DNA of 64,000 nt, from NCBI RefSeq assembly GCF_003384935.1, contig NZ_QTTQ01000010.1:186001-250000 (forward strand), given 5' to 3'. The notes below the pieces were generated by a model. That model was not told the origin of the DNA, searched no databases, and saw only the letters and a list, made by a program, of their open reading frames with translations. Made by a program: the position numbers and the translations under genes. Below, one piece after another: positions 1 to 7,792 of this stretch (the first letter of the stretch is position 1; every line of letters starts with the position of its first letter). Origin of the DNA: Lutibacter oceani (GTDB lineage: Bacteria > Bacteroidota > Bacteroidia > Flavobacteriales > Flavobacteriaceae).

Positions 1-111
1 TCATCATTCCCACCACTTTAAAAAGAAATATTTGAAGTAAATAACTGATTTTTTTATATTAATTTCAAAGAACTAAAATTTAAAAACGGCTAGCATATTA
101 GTGCTATATTT

Positions 112-558
112 TTATTTCATTAATAATTTTTGTTTTTTATCTAATTTCATTATAAACAAAACTAATTCAAATACTTGCTGTTTTATGTATTTAAAATTTT
201 GTATATAATTTTTTACTTCATTTAATAAAAGTTCATGTGTTTTTCTAAAATCATTCTCTTTTTTTAAATAAATATTTTCAAGAAGCAAAGCTAAATTCAT
301 TCTATGGTCTTTTATAGATTTTTTCAACTCACTTCCTAATTTACTTTCGTGAGCTATACCATTTAAAAACAGTTTTGCTTTATTAAAATTGTCAGTTTCA
401 CATAAACCTATAATATAATCTGTAAGTAATTCATTTAAAAATTCTTGCTCTATTTTTATGAATTCAATTTCTGATAGCCAATCGTTTGTTTCATTTTGTA
501 GCTGTTCAATACTACTATTGTAAAATGACTTGTTTTGTTTTGGGATAATTTGTTTCAT
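112..558 (-). CDS. Small helical protein of unknown function
   Basis: The 148-residue product is rich in Lys, Glu, Leu and Asn and looks almost wholly alpha-helical. It has no signal peptide, membrane segment or catalytic motif that I recognise, so it is probably cytosolic. A conserved-looking stretch reads GLCETDNFNKAKLFLNGIAH. The gene lies downstream of, and on the same strand as, the kinase/REC-CRP operon, but about 400 bases separate them. That gap holds its own tandem FNR-like operator and -7 element (886-950), so it is probably transcribed separately with a leader of more than 300 nt. The likely link to the neighbouring two-component system rests on this shared operator type. I do not recognise the family. 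Confidence 0.7.
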   Translation of the reverse strand: MKQIIPKQNKSFYNSSIEQLQNETNDWLSEIEFIKIEQEFLNELLTDYIIGLCETDNFNKAKLFLNGIAHESKLGSELKKSIKDHRMNLALLLENIYLKKENDFRKTHELLLNEVKNYIQNFKYIKQQVFELVLFIMKLDKKQKLLMK

Positions 559-885
559 AATTCATTAATTTTAAGAGTTTAAAGAATCCGAAAGGTTTAT
601 TTTCAGAACCCTTCGGATTCATTAAAGAAGATTAGTTAACTTGAATTACTTTTTTTGTGCCTTGTAGGTTTTCAAAACATTTAATCCAAAAACATCTAAA
701 TTTTTTGAGATACACAATCAATTCTCCATATTCACTCTCACCCTAATGTTCCAACTAAAATAAATACTTTTTGGTAAAGTATTTATTACTAATGGAGTTT
801 TAAAATTCGAGCTATAAAACCTTCTTCTTTTTCTTTTTACAAACCTTACTTAAGTAAAACCTATAATTGAACTTAATTTATGATA
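559..885 (-). other. Long 5' leader with two hairpins
   Basis: About 330 bases separate the predicted promoter (-7-like element 886-893) from the start codon at 558. I find no ORF of useful length on the minus strand here. Two inverted repeats stand out. One is AT-rich at 759-787, with 12-bp arms and a 5-nt loop, and minus-strand TTTTAG follows it. The other is at 585-619, with 13-bp arms, one mismatch and GC-containing stem ends, and ends about 27 nt before the start codon. The segment could be a structured 5' UTR. It could also be a short RNA of about 120-130 nt ending at the first hairpin, followed by an mRNA leader. Confidence 0.4.
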
Positions 886-950
886 CTAAAGTAGTTTAGC
901 GAATAACTAATTGCAATGACCACAATCATTTTTTAGACTGATTGTAATCA
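886..950 (-). promoter_or_regulatory. Tandem TGAT-N4-ATCA operator plus promoter
   Basis: Reading the minus strand, a first site (939-950, TGATTACAATCA) is followed after exactly 10 nt by a second (917-928, TGATTGTGGTCA). Then come 23 nt beginning TTGC, and TACTTTAG at 886-893. The sites resemble FNR/CRP-family boxes. The TTG just after the second site sits where a Bacteroidota -33 element would be, and TACTTTAG sits where the -7 element would be. The same architecture recurs at 43056, 48787 and 49299. The promoter points at the gene at 112-558. Confidence 0.65.
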
Positions 951-964
951 TATTTAATAAATAA

Positions 965-2017
965 TTATTGAATTTTTTGAAGCTTGTGCTTATTAATTAC
1001 TTTAATCGTTTTTGGAGTTATATCAATCAATTTTTCTTCTTTAAAATCAGATAGCGTTCTTATAAGTGTTTCTTTAGCTATACCTATGGAACTAGCTAAA
1101 TTACTGCGACTTATGGTTAGTTCGTTATCAAGTTTTAAAGGATATTTTTTTAATAAATCTAAAATTGTTGTAGCTGTTTTTTTTCTAACAGAATCATAAG
1201 CCAGTAATAAACATTTCTCATTTGCACCAATTAAATTTTCTGCCAGTAAATCAATAAAATTATAAATAACATGGGGATTGTTGTTTATTATAGCACTTAT
1301 TTCGTCTTTACTAATTTTGTATAATTGGGTACTAGTAATTGCTTTTGAATTTTCAAAGTGAGGCATTTTTTTAACAAAAGATAAATACCCAAAATACTGT
1401 TTATCTTTATAGTACCCGGTAATATATTCTTTTCCTAATTCATTTATTTTGTATGTTTTAACCGCACCTTTTTTAATTAAAAATATAAAGTTACTTTGGT
1501 TGTCTTCGCAATAAATGGTTTCGTTTATTTTATATTTAAATACTTTTTTTTGCTTTAAAAAAGTATCAAAGTTTTTAATATTTTTAAAAATTGGAGTTTG
1601 AGAGTTCAATTTTTCAGGTTCAAATTGTTTTTTGTTTTCAAACACTTCAACTCTTTTTATTCTACTTTCAATAGCTCTTAAAAGTTCAGATTCTTCAAAA
1701 GGTTTGCATATATAATCATCAGCTCCAAACTCCATTCCTTTTCTTAAATCGTCATGATGCGTTTTAGCTGTTAAAAAAATAAATGGGATTTGCTTTAGCT
1801 TTGGGTTTTTAGAAATAATTTGAAGTACTCCGTACCCATCTAAAACAGGCATTAAAATATCGCAAATAATAATATCAGGTAAAAAGGATGATGCCAAAGT
1901 AATTCCCTTTTTACCATTTTCTGCGGTTTTAACACGGTAATTTGCAAGTTCTAATATTTCAGCAGTATTTTCCCTTACAATTTTATCATCTTCAATTAAC
2001 AATACCTTTTTGTTCAT
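965..2017 (-). CDS. Response regulator: REC domain fused to CRP/FNR-type sensor and HTH
   Basis: Residues 1-125 form a receiver domain: acidic pocket E9-D10-D11, phosphoacceptor D53 in IICDILMP, the switch motif FLTAKT and the Lys in CKPF. A cyclic-nucleotide-binding-like barrel follows (about 150-260), then a Crp-type winged helix-turn-helix (about 295-345). The recognition helix reads GIAKETLIRTL and keeps the Glu and Arg (ExxxR) that contact TGA half-sites in FNR-family proteins. The few Cys residues do not suggest an FNR-style iron-sulfur cluster. I start at the ATG at 2017 (MNKKVLL) because the longer reading adds nine residues before the receiver fold. It overlaps the upstream kinase by 26 nt, which implies co-transcription and probable translational coupling. 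The output is probably transcriptional activation controlled by phosphorylation. Confidence 0.9.
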   Translation of the reverse strand: MNKKVLLIEDDKIVRENTAEILELANYRVKTAENGKKGITLASSFLPDIIICDILMPVLDGYGVLQIISKNPKLKQIPFIFLTAKTHHDDLRKGMEFGADDYICKPFEESELLRAIESRIKRVEVFENKKQFEPEKLNSQTPIFKNIKNFDTFLKQKKVFKYKINETIYCEDNQSNFIFLIKKGAVKTYKINELGKEYITGYYKDKQYFGYLSFVKKMPHFENSKAITSTQLYKISKDEISAIINNNPHVIYNFIDLLAENLIGANEKCLLLAYDSVRKKTATTILDLLKKYPLKLDNELTISRSNLASSIGIAKETLIRTLSDFKEEKLIDITPKTIKVINKHKLQKIQ

Positions 2018-3176
2018 AGCTTTCAATTTTAGGTAATTGTACATAAAAAGTTGTACCTTTTTTTTCTATACTTTTAAAAGAAATAGTTCCTTTTAAACAA
2101 TTTATATAGCCCTTAACAATATTAAGACCTATTCCAGTTCCGGGATAATAACCTACATTTCTTGCCCTAAAAAATCTTTTAAAAATTAGGCTTTGCTCGT
2201 CTTTTGGAATTCCTATCCCATTATCATTAATACTTATAAGTATCCCTTTTTTGTTTAAAAAGCAATCAATCTTAATTTCACTTTTTCCACTTGAATATTT
2301 TATAGCATTATATAATATATTTGTAATAATTATTTTGAAAATATTTGCATCTTGAAAAACGGTTACATTACAATTATTAATAAAAATAATTTTTTGATTA
2401 TTTAATAATAATGGTTTTGCATTTGTAATTAATTCGTTAATTAAATCACCTAAATTAAAATATGAAAAGGAAGGAATAATATTTCCAGATTCAATATTCT
2501 CCAGTGTTAACAAGCTGTCAATCATATTATTTAAATGGGTAATCATCATTTTAACTTTTGCTAAATGCTCATCTCTTTTTTCTGTTTTATCTAAATCTGC
2601 ATATTTAACAATTAGTTCTGAGGAAGTTAAAATAGCACTTAACGGAGTTTTAAATTCGTGTGAAGCAAGTGTAATAAATTTAGTTTTTAAATTGTTTAGT
2701 TCTTTTTCTTTATTTAAGGAAACCTTTAATTTTTTGATAGCATTTTCTAATTCAATATTTCTAAGTTTTACTTCTTCTTCTAATTTTACATTCAAATTGT
2801 CAATTTCAATTTCTTTATGTTTTCTTTTACTAATATCAGAAATTAAAGCCTTGTAATAAGGCTTTTTATCGTATTCAATTTTTCCAAAGCTAAGTTCAAT
2901 TGGTATTTTTACTCCATCTTTATTAATAACATAATCTTCTAAAAGTGATTTGAATTTAATTTTTTTAGGGTGCTCTATAAATTCGTTCAGCAGTGAATTA
3001 TTAGCAAATAATTCATCTGTGTTTTTAGCATAAATTTCCTCTGTAGTGTATCCAAAAATTTCAGATAATGGATTATTGCTCAACACAATTTCTTTCTTGC
3101 TATTACAAACAAGAATTCCAACTTGCATAGAGTCGAAACAAACTTTATAAAAGGCTTTTTTATCCTTTAGCATCAT
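1992..3176 (-). CDS. Cytosolic PAS-domain sensor histidine kinase
   Basis: The 394-residue protein has no membrane segment or signal peptide, so it should sense an internal signal. Residues 10-115 are a PAS domain, and 115-165 a coiled-coil linker. The HisKA dimerisation domain has its phospho-acceptor at H173 in LASHEFKTPLS. A HATPase_c domain shows the N box (NILYNAIKYSS), G1 (DNGIGIP) and G2 (GTGIGLNIVKG). It is the first gene of a two-gene operon, and its last codons overlap the start of the REC-CRP regulator, its presumed partner. One TGAT-N4-ATCA site with a -7-like element lies just upstream (3198-3240), which suggests autoregulation. The ligand of the PAS domain cannot be read from the sequence. 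Confidence 0.9.
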   Translation of the reverse strand: MMLKDKKAFYKVCFDSMQVGILVCNSKKEIVLSNNPLSEIFGYTTEEIYAKNTDELFANNSLLNEFIEHPKKIKFKSLLEDYVINKDGVKIPIELSFGKIEYDKKPYYKALISDISKRKHKEIEIDNLNVKLEEEVKLRNIELENAIKKLKVSLNKEKELNNLKTKFITLASHEFKTPLSAILTSSELIVKYADLDKTEKRDEHLAKVKMMITHLNNMIDSLLTLENIESGNIIPSFSYFNLGDLINELITNAKPLLLNNQKIIFINNCNVTVFQDANIFKIIITNILYNAIKYSSGKSEIKIDCFLNKKGILISINDNGIGIPKDEQSLIFKRFFRARNVGYYPGTGIGLNIVKGYINCLKGTISFKSIEKKGTTFYVQLPKIESYEQKGIVN

Positions 3177-3197
3177 AACAATTATAATTTATGATGC

Positions 3198-3240
3198 TAA
3201 AGTTATTGGTTACAGTTCTTCTATAGTATGATTTAAATCA
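3198..3240 (-). promoter_or_regulatory. Single TGAT-N4-ATCA operator plus -7-like element, kinase operon
   Basis: TGATTTAAATCA (3229-3240) is a perfect 12-bp palindrome. On the minus strand, 23 nt follow it and then TAACTTTAG (3197-3205). The sequence after the box (CATCATAAATTA) nearly repeats that at the 886-893 promoter (TATCATAAATTA). I see no second site 22 bp upstream. The promoter points at the PAS kinase / REC-CRP operon, so the regulator may control its own synthesis. Confidence 0.6.
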
Positions 3241-3261
3241 GTATTGAAGTATTTAAATTGG

Positions 3262-5268
3262 TTAAAAATTCAATAAATACATAATCTCATCATATATTTT
3301 ATCTTTAGGAAGAAAATTATTTTCTAAGTTTTTAGCGAAAGGAATTGGTGTTTCTAAACTTCCTATGCGTTTTATTGGAGCGTCTAAATATTCAAAGCAA
3401 TTCTCGGAAATTAATGCTGAAATATCTGATGCAATACCTCCAAACAAAGTATCTTCTTGTACAATTAATACTTTATTTGTTTTTTTTACCGAGTTATAAA
3501 TAGTTTCAGTATCAAGTGGTTGCAATGTTCTTAAATCTATAATATCTGCAGAAATATGATGTTTGTTTACAACTTCTAAAACCCAATGTACTGCTACTCC
3601 ATAAGCAATAACACTAATGTGAATTCCTTCATTTAAAATTGCTGCTTTTCCAAAAGGAATGGTATAATAACTTGTTGGAACGTCCTGATATATTGTTCTA
3701 TATAATAGCTTGTGCTCAAAAAATAATACAGGGTTTTCATCTTCAATTGCTGTTGCTAATAATCCTTTTGCATCAAATGGAAAAGCTGGATACACTACTT
3801 TTAAACCTGGAGTTTTTGTAAACCAAGCCTCATTGGTTTGACTATGAAACGGTCCTGCATTTACTCCTGCTCCACACGGCATTCTTAAAACAACAGCTGC
3901 TTTTTGCTGCCATCTATAATACGATTTTGCCAATAAATTTATTACAGGGTTAAAACCAGAAGTTACAAAATCTGAAAATTGTAATTCTACAATAGCTTTA
4001 ATGCCACCGTTTATTGAAAGTCCATACGCTGTTTCTATAATGCTGGATTCACAAATAGGTGTATTTCTAACTCTTTCTGCCTCAAATTCTTCTAAAAAAC
4101 CTTCAGTGATTTTAAAAACTCCACCGTATTCAGCAATATCTTGCCCCATGATTACAAGTTCGTTAAAACGCTGCATACTTTGTTTTAAACCCAACGAGAT
4201 TGCATCAACCAAACGCATGTTTTTACTTTCATTACTTGGTTTAGTTTCAATAAAATTAACGTGTTTGTAAACATCATTTATTTCATTTTCAACAGAAGAT
4301 GAAATTTCTTCTTCATTAAACGCAATTTTTAAATGCTCATTAATTTCAATAATAATTTGCTCTTTTATTAAAACGTCAAGTTTTTCTGAAAGTATTTTTT
4401 CTTTTTTTAAAAAACTATGAAAGTTTTCTAAGGGATCTTTTCTTCCCCATCTGTCTAATAAATCTTGTGGAACATATTTAGTGCCACTAGCCTCTTCATG
4501 GCCTCGCATTCTAAAGGTTTTAAATTCCAATAGAACGGGGCGCGGTTTTTTACGAACGCTTTTAGCAATTTTATTTACAGTAGTAAATACTTCTAAAATA
4601 TTATTACCTTCAATAATATGGCTTTCAATACCGTAACCAATGCCTTTATCTGCTATATTTTCACATTTAAATTGCTGGTTTGAAGGTGTTGATAAGCCAT
4701 AGCCATTATTTTCTATACAAAAAAGTACTGGTAAATTCCAAACTGCAGCAACATTTAGAGCTTCATGAAAATCACCTTCACTTGTGCCTCCTTCTCCACT
4801 AAATACAGCAGTAACTTTTTGTTCTTTTCTAAGTAAACTTGCCAAAGCAATTCCATTTGCAACTCCTAATTGAGGACCTAAATGGGAAATCATTCCTACA
4901 ATTTTAAACTCTTGAGTGCCAAAATGAAATGAACGATCTCTCCCTTTTGTAAAACCACCTTTTTTTCCTTGCCACTGAGAAAAAAGTTTATGTAAAGGAA
5001 TTTTTCTTGAAGTAAATACACCTAAGTTTCGGTGCATTGGTAAAATATATTCATCAGGTTTTAAAGCTGCAGTAATTCCAACTGAAATGGCTTCTTGTCC
5101 AATACCTGAAAACCATTTAGAAATTTTTCCCTGCCGAAGTAAAATCAACATTTTTTCCTCTATTAAACGAGGTTTCAACATTAATTTGTATAATTCAATT
5201 AATTGTTTGTTAGAATAATCTTTTTTATTAAAAACTAATCTTTTAATTGATTTATTAGTAGCTCTCAT
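3262..5268 (-). CDS. 2-oxoacid dehydrogenase E1, fused alpha and beta subunits
   Basis: This 668-residue protein joins the two chains of a thiamine-diphosphate E1, probably of branched-chain 2-oxoacid dehydrogenase. It decarboxylates the keto acid and passes the acyl group to E2 lipoamide. Residues 1-340 are the alpha part, with the ThDP-binding region GEGGTSEGDFHEALN and CIENNGYG. The beta part begins near residue 350 (MRLVDAISLGL) with MGQDIAEYGGVFKITEGF and ends with the usual C-terminal transketolase-type domain (LRTLQPLDTETI). Single-chain E1 proteins are common in Bacteroidota. Partner E2 and E3 genes are not in this window. An Lrp/AsnC gene lies upstream on the same strand with a terminator between, so it is not simply in its operon. 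Pyruvate is a less likely substrate. Confidence 0.88.
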   Translation of the reverse strand: MRATNKSIKRLVFNKKDYSNKQLIELYKLMLKPRLIEEKMLILLRQGKISKWFSGIGQEAISVGITAALKPDEYILPMHRNLGVFTSRKIPLHKLFSQWQGKKGGFTKGRDRSFHFGTQEFKIVGMISHLGPQLGVANGIALASLLRKEQKVTAVFSGEGGTSEGDFHEALNVAAVWNLPVLFCIENNGYGLSTPSNQQFKCENIADKGIGYGIESHIIEGNNILEVFTTVNKIAKSVRKKPRPVLLEFKTFRMRGHEEASGTKYVPQDLLDRWGRKDPLENFHSFLKKEKILSEKLDVLIKEQIIIEINEHLKIAFNEEEISSSVENEINDVYKHVNFIETKPSNESKNMRLVDAISLGLKQSMQRFNELVIMGQDIAEYGGVFKITEGFLEEFEAERVRNTPICESSIIETAYGLSINGGIKAIVELQFSDFVTSGFNPVINLLAKSYYRWQQKAAVVLRMPCGAGVNAGPFHSQTNEAWFTKTPGLKVVYPAFPFDAKGLLATAIEDENPVLFFEHKLLYRTIYQDVPTSYYTIPFGKAAILNEGIHISVIAYGVAVHWVLEVVNKHHISADIIDLRTLQPLDTETIYNSVKKTNKVLIVQEDTLFGGIASDISALISENCFEYLDAPIKRIGSLETPIPFAKNLENNFLPKDKIYDEIMYLLNF

Positions 5269-5315
5269 TAGTATATTGGCATAAATAAAATGTAATGATA
5301 ACCGAATAAAAAAAC

Positions 5316-5341
5316 ACCTTATTATTGAGTAATAATAAGGT
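5316..5341 (-). terminator. Rho-independent terminator of the Lrp gene
   Basis: A perfect 11-bp stem (5316-5326 with 5331-5341) has a 4-nt loop, and a run of T follows on the minus strand. It lies just past the stop codon of the Lrp/AsnC gene. Confidence 0.8.
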
Positions 5342-5364
5342 ATTTAATTAAAATATTTCTTTAT

Positions 5365-5844
5365 TTAAATTTCTCTAAATATTGAATGCATCAATCGAGT
5401 TTTATCGTTAATGCTTTCTTCTAAAGAAATCATTGTTTCTGTTCTGGAAACTCCATCAATATCATCAATTTCAAAAATTATCTCTTTTGCATGTGTAGTA
5501 TCTCTTGCTCTAATTTTACAAAAAACATTGTATTTACCAGCTGTAATATATGCAACTGTAATATTAGGAATTTTCCTTAATTCATTAACAACCTGCTTTG
5601 TTTTAGAAGTTTTAGCTAAGTAAATACCTACATGTGATATAAATGAATATCCCATTTTTTCATAATCTAAAGTTAAAGTAGATCCTTTTATAATCCCTTC
5701 ATCCTCCATTTTTTTAACCCTTACATGGATAGTACCTGCTGAAACTACTAACTTTTTTGCTATATCGGTAAATGGAGTTCTAGCATTTTCGATAAGAATA
5801 TCTAAAATTTGATGATCAATTTCATCTAAAATGAATTTTTTCAT
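5365..5844 (-). CDS. Lrp/AsnC family transcriptional regulator
   Basis: The 159 residues match the family length. The N-terminal helix-turn-helix (LDEIDHQILDILIENARTPF, then IAKKLVVSAGTIHVRVKKME) is followed by the RAM/AsnC ligand domain, which has ITAGKYNVFCKIRARD and GVSRTETMISLEE. Family members sense amino acids and form octamers. The position next to the branched-chain-type E1 gene suggests amino-acid catabolism, but the terminator between them means separate transcripts. The nearest Flavobacteriaceae regulators of this length are broad Lrp-like proteins. The effector is not known from sequence. Confidence 0.92.
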   Translation of the reverse strand: MKKFILDEIDHQILDILIENARTPFTDIAKKLVVSAGTIHVRVKKMEDEGIIKGSTLTLDYEKMGYSFISHVGIYLAKTSKTKQVVNELRKIPNITVAYITAGKYNVFCKIRARDTTHAKEIIFEIDDIDGVSRTETMISLEESINDKTRLMHSIFREI

Positions 5845-5916
5845 GATTTGTTTTTAATAGAAAATAAAAATAATTAGACAAATTTATTAAAAAAAATGGA
5901 TTATAGCATAAATTAT

Positions 5917-7026
5917 TTACGAATTTGATAATTTTAATTCATAAAAATTCAATTTTTCTGCATTTATGATGTTATACGTGTGAAAATTAGTGAGCTCTCC
6001 AATTTTTTCTATACACTTATACTTTATAAGCTTATTATTTTCGACTTTAAATTTATATTGAATCCCTACATCTGTAATGGTTTCAGAATTATTTTCAGGA
6101 ACTTTTAAATTTTTATAAATAATGTCTAAAAACATTTTATCATTATTTGGAATTTTAAAGTAAGGCTTAAAATTTGTGAAATTATTTGTGGTAGCAATAA
6201 AATATAAGCCATTTAACAAGGCATAAAAGTTATATTTCCTTGTAATTTCTCTTGAATAATCATCTTTAAAATGTCCAGCTTCAATTAAAATAGTGTTATG
6301 TCCTAATTTTTGAAAATTATCTCCTGTAGCTGTTGGGTAAAATTCATCGGTATATCTTCCTATACAATTAGGGATAAACTGCTGCAGGAAATCATTCATT
6401 GCAACAATTACGCTCATGGTCTCCATTCTACCTTTAGTAATAGTTCTTTCAACATCTTCTGAAGGTGCTAAAAAAGATATTGTAGCTGGGTTTTGGGTAC
6501 CCTCAACATTAAAAATATTCCGCTGATCGTGTAAATTGAAGCAAAATTTAGGATTAAAATTGTCTAACGTTGTTCTTAATAAATTGCTTTCAACAGCCTT
6601 TCTATCAACAGCATCTCTATTTAAATCAATTTTATTAGCATTTTCTCTTGTAAAGTTAATAGCTCCATCAGGATTTAATAATATTATAAATTGTAATGTA
6701 CAACGTTTTAGAATGTGCTCTTCAATAGCTTTTAAATCACCACTATTCTCAAAAAAGTTAAATAAATCAAATAATGCTTTTGTTCCTGTACTTTCGTTCC
6801 CATGCATTTGAGACCATGAAAGTATTTTTATTTTACCATTACCAATTGATATTTTATAAATAGGTATATTATTTTCAGAATATCCAATAATCTCTTTTTT
6901 AAATTTATTGGATAGTTTTTCTATAAGTGGTTTTATATCATTAAATAAAACCCTTCTTCCTGAAATATTTTGTTCAAAATTTAAGCTATACCAGTGCTCA
7001 ATCTTTTGTTTGTTTATCAAATTCAT
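5917..7026 (-). CDS. M14-family zinc carboxypeptidase
   Basis: The protein is about 369 residues from the ATG at 7026; a longer reading would begin inside the promoter. The zinc ligands are visible as HxxE in SWSQMHGNEST and the later His in FNLHDQRN. Substrate-binding Arg/Asn residues lie in NPDGAINFTRENA and IDLNRDAV, and the catalytic Glu in TILIEAGHF. There is no convincing signal peptide, so it may act in the cytoplasm or leave by an unrecognised route. The C-terminal 80 residues are not part of the peptidase core that I recognise. Peptide specificity (carboxypeptidase or murein-type) cannot be decided. A -7 element on the minus strand ends only four bases before the ATG, so its mRNA may be nearly leaderless. 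Confidence 0.87.
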   Translation of the reverse strand: MNLINKQKIEHWYSLNFEQNISGRRVLFNDIKPLIEKLSNKFKKEIIGYSENNIPIYKISIGNGKIKILSWSQMHGNESTGTKALFDLFNFFENSGDLKAIEEHILKRCTLQFIILLNPDGAINFTRENANKIDLNRDAVDRKAVESNLLRTTLDNFNPKFCFNLHDQRNIFNVEGTQNPATISFLAPSEDVERTITKGRMETMSVIVAMNDFLQQFIPNCIGRYTDEFYPTATGDNFQKLGHNTILIEAGHFKDDYSREITRKYNFYALLNGLYFIATTNNFTNFKPYFKIPNNDKMFLDIIYKNLKVPENNSETITDVGIQYKFKVENNKLIKYKCIEKIGELTNFHTYNIINAEKLNFYELKLSNS

Positions 7027-7028
7027 TT

Positions 7029-7062
7029 TACAAATGTAAATAATCAAAAGTTTACATTTGTA
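7029..7062. promoter_or_regulatory. Inverted repeat TTTACATTTGTA, divergent -7 boxes
   Basis: TACAAATGTAAA (7029-7040) and TTTACATTTGTA (7051-7062) are perfect inverted copies, 10 nt apart. Each contains the -7 motif TAcaTTTG. A third copy lies at 7284-7295 in the promoter of the XRE gene. Such dyads fit either back-to-back promoters or an operator for the XRE repressor; the sequence does not decide between them. Confidence 0.45.
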
Positions 7063-7263
7063 TACAGATAATGTTTTGAAAGAATATACAATTGTAATTA
7101 ATTTTTGTGCTATTTATTATATAGTCAAACGTTCTTAAAATTCAATATAGGGATTCTTTATTAAAATATCTTAAAATACTAATTACCATATATATAAGAA
7201 ATCTTATGTAAAGTATGTATTTAGTATTTTTTTGCATTTATATTAAATTAACCAAACAATACT

Positions 7264-7293
7264 TTGTGTTTTATTTTAAATAATTTACATTTG
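7264..7293 (+). promoter_or_regulatory. Bacteroidota-type promoter of the XRE gene
   Basis: TTG at 7264-7266, a 19-nt spacer and TACATTTG at 7286-7293 match the -33/-7 consensus exactly. Transcription would begin about 15-18 nt before the ATG at 7315. Confidence 0.75.
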
Positions 7294-7314
7294 TAATATT
7301 AAATATAATTTACA

Positions 7315-7698
7315 ATGGTAAACGTTGAAGAGTTTGCAAAAAGGCTGAAAATAATTATAGATTATTACGAAATTTCTGCAGCTTTATTAGCCGAAAAAAT
7401 TGAAGTACAACGCTCAAGTATTTCTCATATTCTATCAGGTAGAAATAAACCTAGTTTAGATTTTGTTTTAAAAATATTAAAAGTTTTTCCTGAAGTTGAA
7501 TTGTATTGGCTTTTAAATGGTGTTGGTAAATTTCCTAAAGAAATAGAAAATAAGGCAAGTACTCCTAGCCTATTTCCAACAAATGAATCAGGAACAATTA
7601 TTAAAGAAAAAATGATACAAGAACCAAATTCTTCAGTAGAAATTGATAGAATCGTTATTTTCTTTAAAGATGGGACATTTAAAAATTACAAAAATTAG
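7315..7698 (+). CDS. XRE-family helix-turn-helix regulator
   Basis: The 127-residue protein has an N-terminal HTH_3 domain (about 5-60), with AALLAEKIEVQRSSISHILS forming the helix-turn-helix and GRNKPSLDFVLKIL the following helix. After it comes the motif LYWLLNGVGKFP, which is typical of small Bacteroidota XRE proteins. The tail is short and polar, without an enzymatic domain. It is monocistronic: its own promoter is upstream and a strong bidirectional terminator downstream. The repeated TTTACATTTGTA in its promoter and in the divergent carboxypeptidase promoter is a candidate autoregulatory operator. The target genes are unknown. Confidence 0.9.
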   Translation: MVNVEEFAKRLKIIIDYYEISAALLAEKIEVQRSSISHILSGRNKPSLDFVLKILKVFPEVELYWLLNGVGKFPKEIENKASTPSLFPTNESGTIIKEKMIQEPNSSVEIDRIVIFFKDGTFKNYKN

Positions 7699-7730
7699 TT
7701 ATTTCCTTTTTTAAATATGAGATTTAATTA

Positions 7731-7767
7731 AACAAAAAAGCCTCTAATTAATTAGAAGCTTTTTGTT
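7731..7767. terminator. Bidirectional terminator
   Basis: The stem around TCTAAT/ATTAGA continues into AGC/GCT and A/T runs on both sides. It serves the XRE gene (+) and the M1 aminopeptidase gene (-), whose stop is at 7793. Confidence 0.8.
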
Positions 7768-7792
7768 AAATTTTAATACTATAAAATAAGGT

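Noticed and set aside
1-111. Terminator or gene start at the left edge
   Set aside because: A weak TAGCA/TGCTA hairpin near 91-107 and a minus-strand ATG at 2-4 are too little to call.
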